In this document: in pieces, positions 8,144 to 16,300 of the stretch
How positions within the stretch are numbered: the stretch's first letter is position 1
How the letters are laid out: each line of letters opens with the position of its first letter
NCBI RefSeq assembly: GCF_001866135.1
Contig: NZ_MODW01000001.1
Coordinates: forward strand, 186,001 to 250,000
Direction: 5' to 3'
DNA from: Microbacterium sp. LCT-H2
Lineage (GTDB): Bacteria > Actinomycetota > Actinomycetes > Actinomycetales > Microbacteriaceae
DNA length: 64,000 nt
Position numbers and translations under genes: made by a program
The notes under the pieces: model-generated
Databases searched by the model: none
What the model saw: only the letters and a program-made list of their open reading frames with translations
What the model was told of the DNA's origin: nothing

Positions 8144-10203
8144 AGAAGCTTCTCACCACGCTCGGGGTGCCGATCGGCGTCGTCGGCATCATCATGCTGC
8201 TCGTCGTCCCGGTGCCGCCGTTCCTGCTCGACGTGCTGATCATCCTCAACATCATGTTCGCGCTGGTGATCCTGCTCACGTCGATGTTCGTGAAGAAGCC
8301 GCTCGACTTCTCGGTGTTCCCCTCGCTGCTGCTCGTGGCGACGCTGTTCCGGCTGGGGCTCAACGTCGCCTCCACCCGCCTCGTCCTCGGCGAGGCGTAC
8401 GCGGGACAGGTGATCGAGGCGTTCGGGGCGATCGCGGTGGGCGGCTCGCTCATCATCGGCGCCGTGGTCTTCCTCATCCTCGTCGTCATCCAGTTCGTGG
8501 TGGTCACCAAGGGTGCAGAACGCGTGGCCGAGGTCGGCGCCCGGTTCACGCTCGACGCGATGCCGGGCAAGCAGATGGCCATCGACGCCGATCTCAACGC
8601 CGGTCTCATCAGCGACACCGAGGCCAGGGAGCGTCGGGCGGAGGTGGCCGCCGAGTCCGACTTCTACGGCGCGATGGACGGCGCCTCCAAGTTCGTCAAG
8701 GGCGACGCGATCGCCGGACTCGTGATCATCATCATCAACCTCGTGGGCGGCATCGCGATCGGCCTCGTCCAGCACGGCATGTCGATCGACCAGGCCGTCA
8801 GCACGTACAGCCTGCTCACGATCGGCGACGGCCTGGTCACCCAGATCCCCGCCCTGCTCATGGCGGTCTCGACCGGCATGATCGTCACCCGCTCGACCGC
8901 CGAGGCCGAGATGGGCACGGCGGCGTCGACGCAGCTCGGCCAGTCGCGCAACGCCCTCATCATCGCCGGATCCGCAGCCATCGTGATGTCGCTCATCCCG
9001 CACATGCCGATGCTCCCGTTCCTGGCGATCGGCGCCCTGCTTCTCCTGATCGCCCAGCGCATCACCGCGACGCGCAAGCGGGAGGAGGCGGAGGCCGCGC
9101 TGGCCCCCGCTCCGGTGCCCGCAGACCAGCCGGAAGAGCTCATCGAGCGCATGCGGGTGCACCCCCTGGAGATCCTCCTCGCGCCGGACATCGTGGATCT
9201 GGTGACCGGCGGCCCCGACGACCTCCTCGCCAGGGTGAAGGCGCTGCGGCGCCGCATCGCGCTCGACCTCGGCCTGGTCACGCCGCCCGTGCGCACCAGG
9301 GACAGCATCGAACTCCCCCAGGCCACCTACGTCATCCGCATCGCCGGCGTCGAGACCGGGCGGGGCACCGCGCCGACCGGATCGGTGCTGGCACTCGGAC
9401 AGGGTCTGGACAGCCTGCCGGGGACCGCCGCCCTGGACCCGGTGTTCGGCCTCGAGGGCAAGTGGATCCCGATGGAGATGCGACACAGCGCGGAGTTCGC
9501 CGGGGCCACGGTGATCGACAGGGCGAGCGTCATCATCACGCACCTGTCGAGCGTGATCCAGACGCACGCCGCCCGGCTGCTCACCCGGGAGGACGTGCGC
9601 CAGCTCACCGACGCGCTCAAGCAGGTCTCGCCGTCGGCGGTCGAGGAGCTCACGCCCGCGCTGCTGTCGCTCGCGGAGGTCCAGCGGGTGCTGCAGGGGC
9701 TGCTCGCCGAACGTGTGCCGATCAACGACCTCAGCCGCATCTACGAGGCGCTCGCGCTGCGTGCCAAGGTCTCGACCGACCCGGAGGGACTGATCGAGGC
9801 CGCCCGCGCCGCACTGGGGCCGGCCATCGCCTCCCGCTTCGCGGAGGACGGCACTCTCCGCGTCGTCATGATCGCGCCGCTGCTGGAGCAGGCCATGCTG
9901 GAGAGCCTCCGTCCCGGCGACGAGGGCTCGCAGATCGTCTTCGACCCGCCGCGGATGGAAGCGGTGATCGCGTCGGTGAAGCAGGCCGTGGCCACGCAGA
10001 CGGATGGCGGTGAACCGGTGCTCGTATGCGCCCCGTCGCTGCGTCCGGCCGTGCGACGGCTCGTGTCGGCGCAGACCGACGGCCTCCCCGTCCTGTCCTA
10101 CACCGAGGCGACGTCCGCATCGCTGACGATCGAGACGATCGGCGTGGTCCGCGACTCCTCCACCGCGTCGCTGGGGGCCGCCCCCTCCGCACCAGTAGGC
10201 TGA
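8140..10203 (+). CDS. flhA: Flagellar export protein FlhA
   Basis: 687 residues. The N-terminal half has eight predicted membrane segments with the FHIPEP-type segment (GARFTLDAMPGKQMAIDADL), and the C-terminal half is the cytoplasmic ring domain. FlhA receives export substrates with chaperones and couples proton-motive force to secretion. GGAGG precedes the ATG, which overlaps flhB by 4 bp. Length is normal for the family. Confidence 0.97.
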   Translation: MKKLLTTLGVPIGVVGIIMLLVVPVPPFLLDVLIILNIMFALVILLTSMFVKKPLDFSVFPSLLLVATLFRLGLNVASTRLVLGEAYAGQVIEAFGAIAVGGSLIIGAVVFLILVVIQFVVVTKGAERVAEVGARFTLDAMPGKQMAIDADLNAGLISDTEARERRAEVAAESDFYGAMDGASKFVKGDAIAGLVIIIINLVGGIAIGLVQHGMSIDQAVSTYSLLTIGDGLVTQIPALLMAVSTGMIVTRSTAEAEMGTAASTQLGQSRNALIIAGSAAIVMSLIPHMPMLPFLAIGALLLLIAQRITATRKREEAEAALAPAPVPADQPEELIERMRVHPLEILLAPDIVDLVTGGPDDLLARVKALRRRIALDLGLVTPPVRTRDSIELPQATYVIRIAGVETGRGTAPTGSVLALGQGLDSLPGTAALDPVFGLEGKWIPMEMRHSAEFAGATVIDRASVIITHLSSVIQTHAARLLTREDVRQLTDALKQVSPSAVEELTPALLSLAEVQRVLQGLLAERVPINDLSRIYEALALRAKVSTDPEGLIEAARAALGPAIASRFAEDGTLRVVMIAPLLEQAMLESLRPGDEGSQIVFDPPRMEAVIASVKQAVATQTDGGEPVLVCAPSLRPAVRRLVSAQTDGLPVLSYTEATSASLTIETIGVVRDSSTASLGAAPSAPVG

Positions 10204-10207
10204 ACGA

Positions 10208-10459
10208 ATGCTGGTGTTGACGAGGCGGATCGGTGAGAGCGTGCGCATCGACGGCGAGATCGAGGTCACGCTGCTCGACATCAAGGGCGACAGCGTGCGC
10301 ATCGGCGTCAAGGCCCCGCGGGAGACCCGCATCCAGCGCACCGAGATCATCGAGGCCGTCGTCGCCGAGAACGTCTCCGCGGCCGCCGACACCGACGCGA
10401 GCGCCGCCGACGCGATCACCGCGGCACTCGCGCGGGGGCGCGAGAAGCAGACCCCCTAG
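10208..10459 (+). CDS. csrA: Carbon storage/translational regulator CsrA
   Basis: 83 residues with the complete CsrA core MLVLTRRIGESVRIDGEIEV and the RNA-contact segment VRIGVKAPRETRIQRTEI, plus an Ala-rich C-terminal tail. CsrA binds GGA motifs in mRNA leaders; in flagellated Gram-positives it typically represses flagellin translation and is antagonised by FliW, which is not in this window. It is the last gene of the flagellar operon, five bases after flhA, and converges with the next gene only 8 bp away. Confidence 0.96.
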   Translation: MLVLTRRIGESVRIDGEIEVTLLDIKGDSVRIGVKAPRETRIQRTEIIEAVVAENVSAAADTDASAADAITAALARGREKQTP

Positions 10460-10467
10460 GCCCCGCG

Positions 10468-11604
10468 TCAGACGGCGGTCAGGTCGGACTCCTGCGCCCG
10501 CTTCCACTGATCCCCGCCGGCGTGCCGTGCCCGATCGGCCGCAGATGCGGCCGCCGCGACGAGCGTGTCGTAGTCGTATCCCGCGACGGACGCCGTCGCC
10601 CAGCCGATGCTGGCGGAGGAGCGGATCCCGCTCGCCGGCGCCTCGAGGTCGATGATCGACACGGATGCCAGGATCGCCCGCAGGTGGAACCGCACCGCCT
10701 CGTCGCTGCCGTGGATGATGACGATCGCGCGGTCGTCCGCGACCCGCTCCGCATCGGCCGTCGCCGGCAGCGCGTCGCAGATGTCCGCGTGGAAGCGATC
10801 GGCGATGCGGCGGAAGCCGGCGCTGCTCGACGCCTCGCGGAGGTCGGTGGGGTCGTCCAGACGGATGTCGAGGATCGACCACGCGGGGTCCTTCTGCGCC
10901 GCCGCCTTGCGCAGGCGCTCCCTGGCACGGTCCGCGGCACCGTCGGCCCCCGGTACCGGGCTCTCCACCCGCACGAGGAGCACGAGGGTGAACGCCGCAC
11001 ACGTGCTCACGACGATCGTCCCCAGCGCGTTCACGCCGCGGAGCGCGCTGAGCTGCTCCTCCGTGCTCACGCCTCCCGAGACAAGGGCGGACCCGGCGCT
11101 GACGACGGCGACCACGACGAAGCCGCACGCGGCGAGCGCGAGCGGCAGCACGACGTCCCGCGACGCCGGCTGTCCTCGGAGCAGCTCCCAGGCGAGCAGA
11201 CCGGCGAAGACCGCCATCGCCAGGAAGACGACGTGGAAGACCGGCAGATACCAGCGTGTGCCCGCGGTGAGGATCAGCGCGGTGGGCACCCCGACGAGCG
11301 CAAGGACGACCGGCGTCCAGGGCGCCGACCGCCCGAAGTGCATCCGCACGCCGATCCAGACGAGCGGCACGAAGGAGACGACGATCGCGGAGGCGGCCGC
11401 GCGCAGCACGGGGCTGCCGGTGTGATGGCCGGCCAACCAGAGGTAGGCGCCGAGCATCCCGATACCGAAGGCGACACCCCACACGATGGTCGCCCTGCTC
11501 GGCCGGGCCAGGGTGGCGAGACCGACGACGATCGCGGTGAGCACCGTCACCACCGCGACCATGCTCGTGGTGACGTCGACGCTGACGGGCACAAGGGGTG
11601 TCAT
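10468..11604 (-). CDS. Seven-helix membrane protein with degenerate GGDEF-like domain
   Basis: 378 residues. The first 220 form about seven hydrophobic segments. After a basic linker the C-terminal 150 residues look like a diverged GGDEF (diguanylate cyclase) fold: it ends with ASIGWATASVAGYDYDTL and a helix AADRARHAGGDQW, resembling the SIGVA...AD-AMY-AK-G end of GGDEF domains. The catalytic GGDEF loop is replaced by ERVADDRAIVIIHG, so it is unlikely to make c-di-GMP; it may be a receptor or a structural remnant. The ATG overlaps the kinase stop by 4 bp, placing it in the same signalling operon. The domain call is my reading of the pattern, not a profile search. Confidence 0.6.
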   Translation of the reverse strand: MTPLVPVSVDVTTSMVAVVTVLTAIVVGLATLARPSRATIVWGVAFGIGMLGAYLWLAGHHTGSPVLRAAASAIVVSFVPLVWIGVRMHFGRSAPWTPVVLALVGVPTALILTAGTRWYLPVFHVVFLAMAVFAGLLAWELLRGQPASRDVVLPLALAACGFVVVAVVSAGSALVSGGVSTEEQLSALRGVNALGTIVVSTCAAFTLVLLVRVESPVPGADGAADRARERLRKAAAQKDPAWSILDIRLDDPTDLREASSSAGFRRIADRFHADICDALPATADAERVADDRAIVIIHGSDEAVRFHLRAILASVSIIDLEAPASGIRSSASIGWATASVAGYDYDTLVAAAASAADRARHAGGDQWKRAQESDLTAV

Positions 11605-13196
11605 GCGGAGACCTCTTTCGTTCGTCGGGGGAAACGGACGGTGACGGTGGTGCCGACGTCCACCTCGCTCGCCACGAGGATGGCGCCGCCGTGCGCGACC
11701 ACGATGTCCCGCGCGATGCCCATGCCGAGCCCGGTGCCGGCGATGCCGCCACGCACGGCGCTGTCGGCGCGGAAGTACGGCTCGAACAGCCGCGGCAGCT
11801 CCTCCTCGGCGATGCCGATCCCGGTGTCGGCCACCGTGACCTCGGCATGTCCGTCCGGCTCCGCCAGCCGCACCGTGATGCGGCCGCCGGCAGGCGTGTA
11901 TTTGACGGCGTTGCCGAGCAGGTTATCGAGCACCTGACGGAGCCGGAAGGCGTCGCCGGTGATCACCATCCGGTCGGCCCCGTCGAGCACGAGCTCCTGC
12001 CGCGCGGCACCCATCAACGGTGCGAAGGACGCGGCGGACTCCTCCACGACGACGCGCAGGTCCACCGGTTCGAACGGATCGTGCGAGACTCGTCCTGTCT
12101 GGGCCTGCATGCTCGTGACGAGGTCCTGGAGCCGTTCCCCCGCGTCCGCGATGACCTCGATCTGCGCCGGCACCCGGCCGGGGAGGTCATCGCGCTCTCG
12201 CAGGAGCTCGACGTGGCCGATGATCGCGGTGAGCGGGTTGCGCAGCTCGTGGGAGATCACGGCGGTCAACGCCCGCCGCTCCTCGGCGGCCTCCAGGAGC
12301 GCGGTGACGTCGTCGATGACGACGAGGGTGATGCGCTCCCCCTCCCGCGCGCCGGCGATGGGCTGCGTGGACACGGCCAGGGCGTGCCACTGCCCCGCAC
12401 CGTCGTACAGCCACACCCGCTCCTCCCGCATCTGCTCGCCCGCTGCGGCTCGCGCGAGTGTGGTGCGCTCCGGCGTCAGAGCCGTTCCGCGGCGCCCGTC
12501 GTACTCGACGGACGCGGACGGGAGGGCCGTGCCGAAGCGGTCACGGCCGTAGAGCGAGCGGTAGGCGTCGTTCATCTGCAGGATGCGACCGGCGGAGGTG
12601 ACCACCACCAGCGCGATGCCCAGCGCGTCGATGACCTGGGTGACGCGCTCCTGATTCGTCTCGGCCCGCTCCGCCGCCCGGTTCACCTGCTCCGAGCGGC
12701 GCTGCAGGAGCCGGCGCGCCGCGCCGGACCGCTGGGCGCCGATGCGGACGGTCACGCCCAGGAAGCTCAGGGTGATGACGACCGTGAGCACCCGCAGCAG
12801 CACGTCCTCCGGCGGGCCAGAGCGGTCCGCGAAGAACACCAGACAGCCACCGCTGAGCACGATGCCCGCGAACACCCAGGGCATCGAGAAGTAGGTCGCC
12901 AACCAGACCACCGGGAAGACCCAGAGGAAGCCGAGCCGGAGATCCGGCACGTTCGTGGTCAGCCCCACCCCGAGCACGTCCAACAGCGGGAGGGCGGTCA
13001 CGGCCGTCCGCGGCAGACGTCGCCACGGCACCATGAGCGCCACGAGGGTCGTGACGACGATGAGCCCGATTCCGCCGATGAACAGCGGGATCGCGAGGGT
13101 CTGCGGCTTGAAGCCCGCGACCATCACCACGATGGCCACGATGCTCGCGGTGAACACCAGCTGCCACCGCCAGATCGAGACCGTGCGGATCATCAA
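11601..13196 (-). CDS. Membrane sensor histidine kinase with PAS-like domain
   Basis: 531 residues. Five or six membrane segments (about residues 10-150), a coiled linker, a PAS-like domain (about 183-300, VIDALGIALVVVTSAGRILQMNDAY), HisKA with VISHELRNPLTAI (phospho-acceptor His316), and an HATPase domain with N box DNLLGNAVKYT, G1 DTGIGI and G2 GTGLGMG. All catalytic boxes are intact. GGGAGG lies upstream of the ATG. It follows the response regulator gene by about 200 bp on the same strand, so the two probably form a pair. Confidence 0.92.
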   Translation of the reverse strand: MMIRTVSIWRWQLVFTASIVAIVVMVAGFKPQTLAIPLFIGGIGLIVVTTLVALMVPWRRLPRTAVTALPLLDVLGVGLTTNVPDLRLGFLWVFPVVWLATYFSMPWVFAGIVLSGGCLVFFADRSGPPEDVLLRVLTVVITLSFLGVTVRIGAQRSGAARRLLQRRSEQVNRAAERAETNQERVTQVIDALGIALVVVTSAGRILQMNDAYRSLYGRDRFGTALPSASVEYDGRRGTALTPERTTLARAAAGEQMREERVWLYDGAGQWHALAVSTQPIAGAREGERITLVVIDDVTALLEAAEERRALTAVISHELRNPLTAIIGHVELLRERDDLPGRVPAQIEVIADAGERLQDLVTSMQAQTGRVSHDPFEPVDLRVVVEESAASFAPLMGAARQELVLDGADRMVITGDAFRLRQVLDNLLGNAVKYTPAGGRITVRLAEPDGHAEVTVADTGIGIAEEELPRLFEPYFRADSAVRGGIAGTGLGMGIARDIVVAHGGAILVASEVDVGTTVTVRFPRRTKEVSA

Positions 13197-13365
13197 GGTC
13201 CGCCTCCCGGTCGATCCTCAGCATTCACGCAAGATTACTCAAAGATCGTCACTTCTCGCTCTTCAGGAGGCCTTCCCGTCCTACGATTCTGAGTGGGAGC
13301 CGACGCTGCGACTGGGGATTTCGCAGAAGCTGGGGCCGCGCGAGTGGGGATTCGCAGGCATCCGG

Positions 13366-13389
13366 GGCCGCGGTGGGGGAGCCGCGGCC
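13366..13389 (-). terminator. Hairpin between response regulator and kinase genes
   Basis: An 8-bp GC-only stem (GGCCGCGG / CCGCGGCC) with an 8-base loop, a few bases past the response regulator stop. No long T-run follows on the minus strand, so it may be a partial terminator or an RNA-processing hairpin. The remaining bases of the 200-bp spacer, from 13197 to 13365, probably hold the kinase promoter (candidate -10 TAATCT on the minus strand). Confidence 0.45.
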
Positions 13390-13402
13390 TCGACCCCTTC
13401 TT

Positions 13403-14245
13403 TCAGGCGGGGCGGTCGTCGGACGTGAGGCGGTACCCGACACCGCGCACCGTCTCGATGTAGCGGGGGGCGGTGGGGCTGTCGCCGAGCTTGCGGCGCA
13501 GGTTCGCCATGTGCGTCTCGATGGCCCGCTTGTCCGGTTCGCTCACCCGGTCGAACGCGTCGCCGGAGGTTCCGCGCAGTCCGCGAGCGAGCTCGACCTT
13601 GCTGCAGACCCTGCGGCCGGCCTCGAGGAGTGCCGCGAGCAGGTCGAATTCGGTGGGGGTGAGCTCGACGGGGCGCTGGGCGACGAGCACGAGACGCGTG
13701 TCGAGGTCGAGGCTGAGGTCGCGATGCACGAGCCCTCGCCACGTGGCGACGGTGGCATCCCCGGCGGGCACCGCCGGGAGTGGGGTGATCGACGCGGCGG
13801 AGGTCGCCGTGGCGGCGTTCGACGGCGGGGTGCTGGCGACCTCCGGCGCCCCCTTGGCTACGGCCGACGAGCGGTTGCGGCGGAGGAGCGCCTCGATCCG
13901 CGCCCGCAGCTCGCGTGGCCGGAAGGGCTTCACCAGGTACTCGTCGGCGCCGGAGGTGAGGCCGAGCACCACATCCGATTCGTCGGCCAGGGCGGACAAC
14001 ATGATGATGAACGTGTCGCTGACCTGACGGATGCGCCGCGCGACCTCGAAGCCGTCGATGCCCGGGAGGTTGATGTCCAGCGTGGTGATGATCGGATGGT
14101 GCGCCGCCACGGCTGCGAGACCCTCCGGGCCTGACCCCGCCTGCACGGTTCGGAAGCCCGCGGCGAGGAACACCTCATCCAGGAGCGAACGCACACCGGG
14201 GTCGTCTTCGATGATGACCGCGACCAGCGGCTCCCCCGCCGTCAT
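13403..14245 (-). CDS. OmpR/PhoB-family response regulator
   Basis: 280 residues. The receiver domain has acidic residues E13-D15, phospho-acceptor D57 in TTLDINLPGIDG and the conserved Lys in EYLVKPF. An unusually long Ala/Thr/Pro linker of about 45 residues leads to a winged-helix DNA-binding domain (PVELTPTEFDLLAALLEAG, ending RYIETVRGVGYRLT). The start codon overlaps the tsaE stop, so it is transcribed with acpS-alr-tsaE. The likely partner is the kinase just downstream. The target genes cannot be told from sequence. Confidence 0.93.
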   Translation of the reverse strand: MTAGEPLVAVIIEDDPGVRSLLDEVFLAAGFRTVQAGSGPEGLAAVAAHHPIITTLDINLPGIDGFEVARRIRQVSDTFIIMLSALADESDVVLGLTSGADEYLVKPFRPRELRARIEALLRRNRSSAVAKGAPEVASTPPSNAATATSAASITPLPAVPAGDATVATWRGLVHRDLSLDLDTRLVLVAQRPVELTPTEFDLLAALLEAGRRVCSKVELARGLRGTSGDAFDRVSEPDKRAIETHMANLRRKLGDSPTAPRYIETVRGVGYRLTSDDRPA

Positions 14246-14736
14246 GCGCGCTCCTCGCGGGCGATCGTGACGAAGCGCGGCGCGTCCGCATCCAGCTCCG
14301 AGGGATCGAGGTCGGCATCGTCCTCGCCGGCCCCGACGGGCCGTTCGATCTCGATGTCCCACCAGGCGTCGGCGAGCTCCTCCGCCATACCGCGGCCCCA
14401 CTCCACGACCACCACCGATCGCTCCAGGTCGAGGTCGAGGTCGTCGAGCTCGGCCGCGGACCCGAGACGGTACGCGTCCACGTGCACGAGGGGGGCGCGA
14501 CCGACGAGCGACGGATGGGTGCGGGCGATCACGAACGTCGGGCTCTGCACGGGCCCTCGGACCCCGAGTCCCTCGGCCAGTCCGCGGGTGAAGGTGGTCT
14601 TGCCGGCCCCCAGCGGCCCGGTGAGGATGAGCAGGTCTCCCGGCTCGAGCTGCTCGCCGATGCGCAGCCCGAGCTGCTCCATCTCCTCGGACGTGGCGAT
14701 CCGGCGTCGTCCGAGGAACGCCGGGTCCAGGCTCAC
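14242..14736 (-). CDS. tsaE: tRNA threonylcarbamoyladenosine biosynthesis ATPase TsaE
   Basis: 164 residues from a GTG overlapping the alr stop (GTGA). It has the TsaE P-loop GPLGAGKTT (residues 40-48), the PTFVIARTHP segment and the VVVVEWGRGM motif. TsaE powers turnover of the TsaBD complex that makes t6A37 in ANN-decoding tRNAs. The C-terminal 25 residues are acidic and variable. The alr-tsaE order is common in Actinobacteria. Confidence 0.93.
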   Translation of the reverse strand: MSLDPAFLGRRRIATSEEMEQLGLRIGEQLEPGDLLILTGPLGAGKTTFTRGLAEGLGVRGPVQSPTFVIARTHPSLVGRAPLVHVDAYRLGSAAELDDLDLDLERSVVVVEWGRGMAEELADAWWDIEIERPVGAGEDDADLDPSELDADAPRFVTIAREERA

Positions 14737-15839
14737 GTCGTCCTCCGCGGTACCCGGTGACCGATGCGCGTGACGATCTCGTACCCGATGGTGCCGGCGG
14801 CCTCCGCCCAGTCCGCGGCCGATGGCACGCCGAGGGTCGGATCCCCGAAGAGCGTGACCTCGTCGCCGACCGCGACCGGGGCGTCTCCGACGTCCACGAC
14901 GAACTGATCCATCGCGATCCGGCCCACGTTGGTATAGCGGCGCCCGCCGATCGACACGGGCAGTCTCCCGGAGGCGCTGCGGGGCACGCCGTCGGCATAG
15001 CCCAGCGGCACGAGCGCCAGGGTGGTGGCGCGGTCCGTGCGATGCACGTAGTCGTAGGAGACCCCGGTACCGGCGGGAACCCGCCGCACGGCCGCCACGG
15101 CCCCGCGCAGGGTCATGGCCGGGCGCAGGCCCAGCTCCGCGGACGAGCGGTCGTCGAAGGGCGAGAGGCCGTAGGTGCCGATGCCGATGCGCACGGCGTC
15201 GAGTCGTGTCTCGGGCAGATCGATGGCGGCGGCGGTGGCGGCGATGTGGCGGATCTCCGGACGCACGCCGAGCGCAGCGGCCTGCGCCACACCCTCCTCG
15301 AACCGGGCGAGCGCGGCGCGGTCGTCGGCCGGCGAGGCGTTGGAGAGGTGGCTGAAGAGCCCCACGACCCTGACCCTCCCGATCCGCTCCAGGCGGGCGG
15401 CCTCGGCGAGCACCGTCGCCCAGCCGTCCGGAGCGATGCCGTTGCGCGACAGCCCGGTCTCGAGCTTCAGGTGCACGGCGACCGGGCGGTTCGCGGATGC
15501 GGCGGCGGCTGCGGCCTGCAGCTGGTCGTACGACGAGATGCCGATCTCGACGCCCTCCGCCGCCGCCTCCAGGAACCGCTCCCCCGGCGCGTGCAGCCAC
15601 GCCACGATCGGCGCGTGCACCCCTTGGCGCCGCAGCTCCAGCGCCTCCGGGATCTCGGCCACGCCGAGCCGTGTCGCACCAGCGGAGAGCGCGGCCACGG
15701 CGGCGGCGGCCGCGCCGTGACCGTACGCGTTCGCCTTCACCACGACGAGCACCTCCACGCCGGTGAGGCGACGGAAGTGCCGGACGTTGTCGGCGATCGC
15801 ATCGAGATCGATCGTGGCCTCGCGGAACGGGACGGTCAC
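14733..15839 (-). CDS. alr: Alanine racemase
   Basis: 368 residues. PLP-binding lysine K35 is in VVKANAYGHG; the second-half catalytic Tyr lies in GTGVSYDYVHRTD; the C-terminal beta domain holds RIAMDQFVVDV. The enzyme interconverts L- and D-alanine for peptidoglycan. It overlaps both acpS (ATGA) and tsaE (GTGA), so all are in one operon. Confidence 0.96.
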   Translation of the reverse strand: MTVPFREATIDLDAIADNVRHFRRLTGVEVLVVVKANAYGHGAAAAAVAALSAGATRLGVAEIPEALELRRQGVHAPIVAWLHAPGERFLEAAAEGVEIGISSYDQLQAAAAAASANRPVAVHLKLETGLSRNGIAPDGWATVLAEAARLERIGRVRVVGLFSHLSNASPADDRAALARFEEGVAQAAALGVRPEIRHIAATAAAIDLPETRLDAVRIGIGTYGLSPFDDRSSAELGLRPAMTLRGAVAAVRRVPAGTGVSYDYVHRTDRATTLALVPLGYADGVPRSASGRLPVSIGGRRYTNVGRIAMDQFVVDVGDAPVAVGDEVTLFGDPTLGVPSAADWAEAAGTIGYEIVTRIGHRVPRRTT

Positions 15840-16195
15840 AGCGGGACTCCTTCGGCGACGACGAACGCGGCGGCGAGGCCGGCATCGTGGGTGAGAGTGA
15901 GGTGCAGCGTCAGGATCCCCCGTTCCTCGACCACCTCGGCCGTGGATCCGGACAGCACGAAATGCGGTCGTCCTGAGGGCTCGGAGGCGATCTCGATCTC
16001 GGTCCAGTGCACCCCGTCGGAGCCGCCGAGCGCCTTGATCAGCGCTTCCTTCGCAGCATATCGCGCGGCCAGAGACGGCAGCCGGAGCTCACGTTCGGAC
16101 GGGGCGAACAGCCGCTCCCGCAGTCGAGGGGTCCGGGTCATCGTGCGCTCGAACCTCGGGATGTCCACGAGGTCGATGCCGGTGCCGATGATCAC
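15836..16195 (-). CDS. acpS: Holo-[acyl-carrier-protein] synthase
   Basis: 119 residues with the AcpS motifs GTGIDLVDIPRFE (metal-binding Asp) and RYAAKEALIKALG. It transfers phosphopantetheine from CoA to acyl carrier protein. It is the first gene of the acpS-alr-tsaE-regulator operon, downstream of a strong palindrome that separates it from glmS. Confidence 0.95.
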   Translation of the reverse strand: MIIGTGIDLVDIPRFERTMTRTPRLRERLFAPSERELRLPSLAARYAAKEALIKALGGSDGVHWTEIEIASEPSGRPHFVLSGSTAEVVEERGILTLHLTLTHDAGLAAAFVVAEGVPL

Positions 16196-16237
16196 GCGTT
16201 CAGCCTACTCGGGCTTCCCCACCCACCCCGTTACGAA

Positions 16238-16277
16238 CGCCCCACCCCTCTGCGTGCACACGCAGAGGGGTGGGGCG
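16238..16277. terminator. Perfect 40-bp palindrome between glmS and acpS
   Basis: Arms of 19 bases (CGCCCCACCCCTCTGCGTG and its exact complement) meet at a GTGCAC centre, so the whole 40 bp is self-complementary. It sits 23 bp past the glmS stop on the minus strand and 42 bp before the acpS start, the right place for a glmS terminator, though no T-run follows. Flanking ACCCACCCC and GGGGGTGGGT could extend the pairing. Confidence 0.7.
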
Positions 16278-16300
16278 AACAGAAGGGGGTGGGTCGGCGG

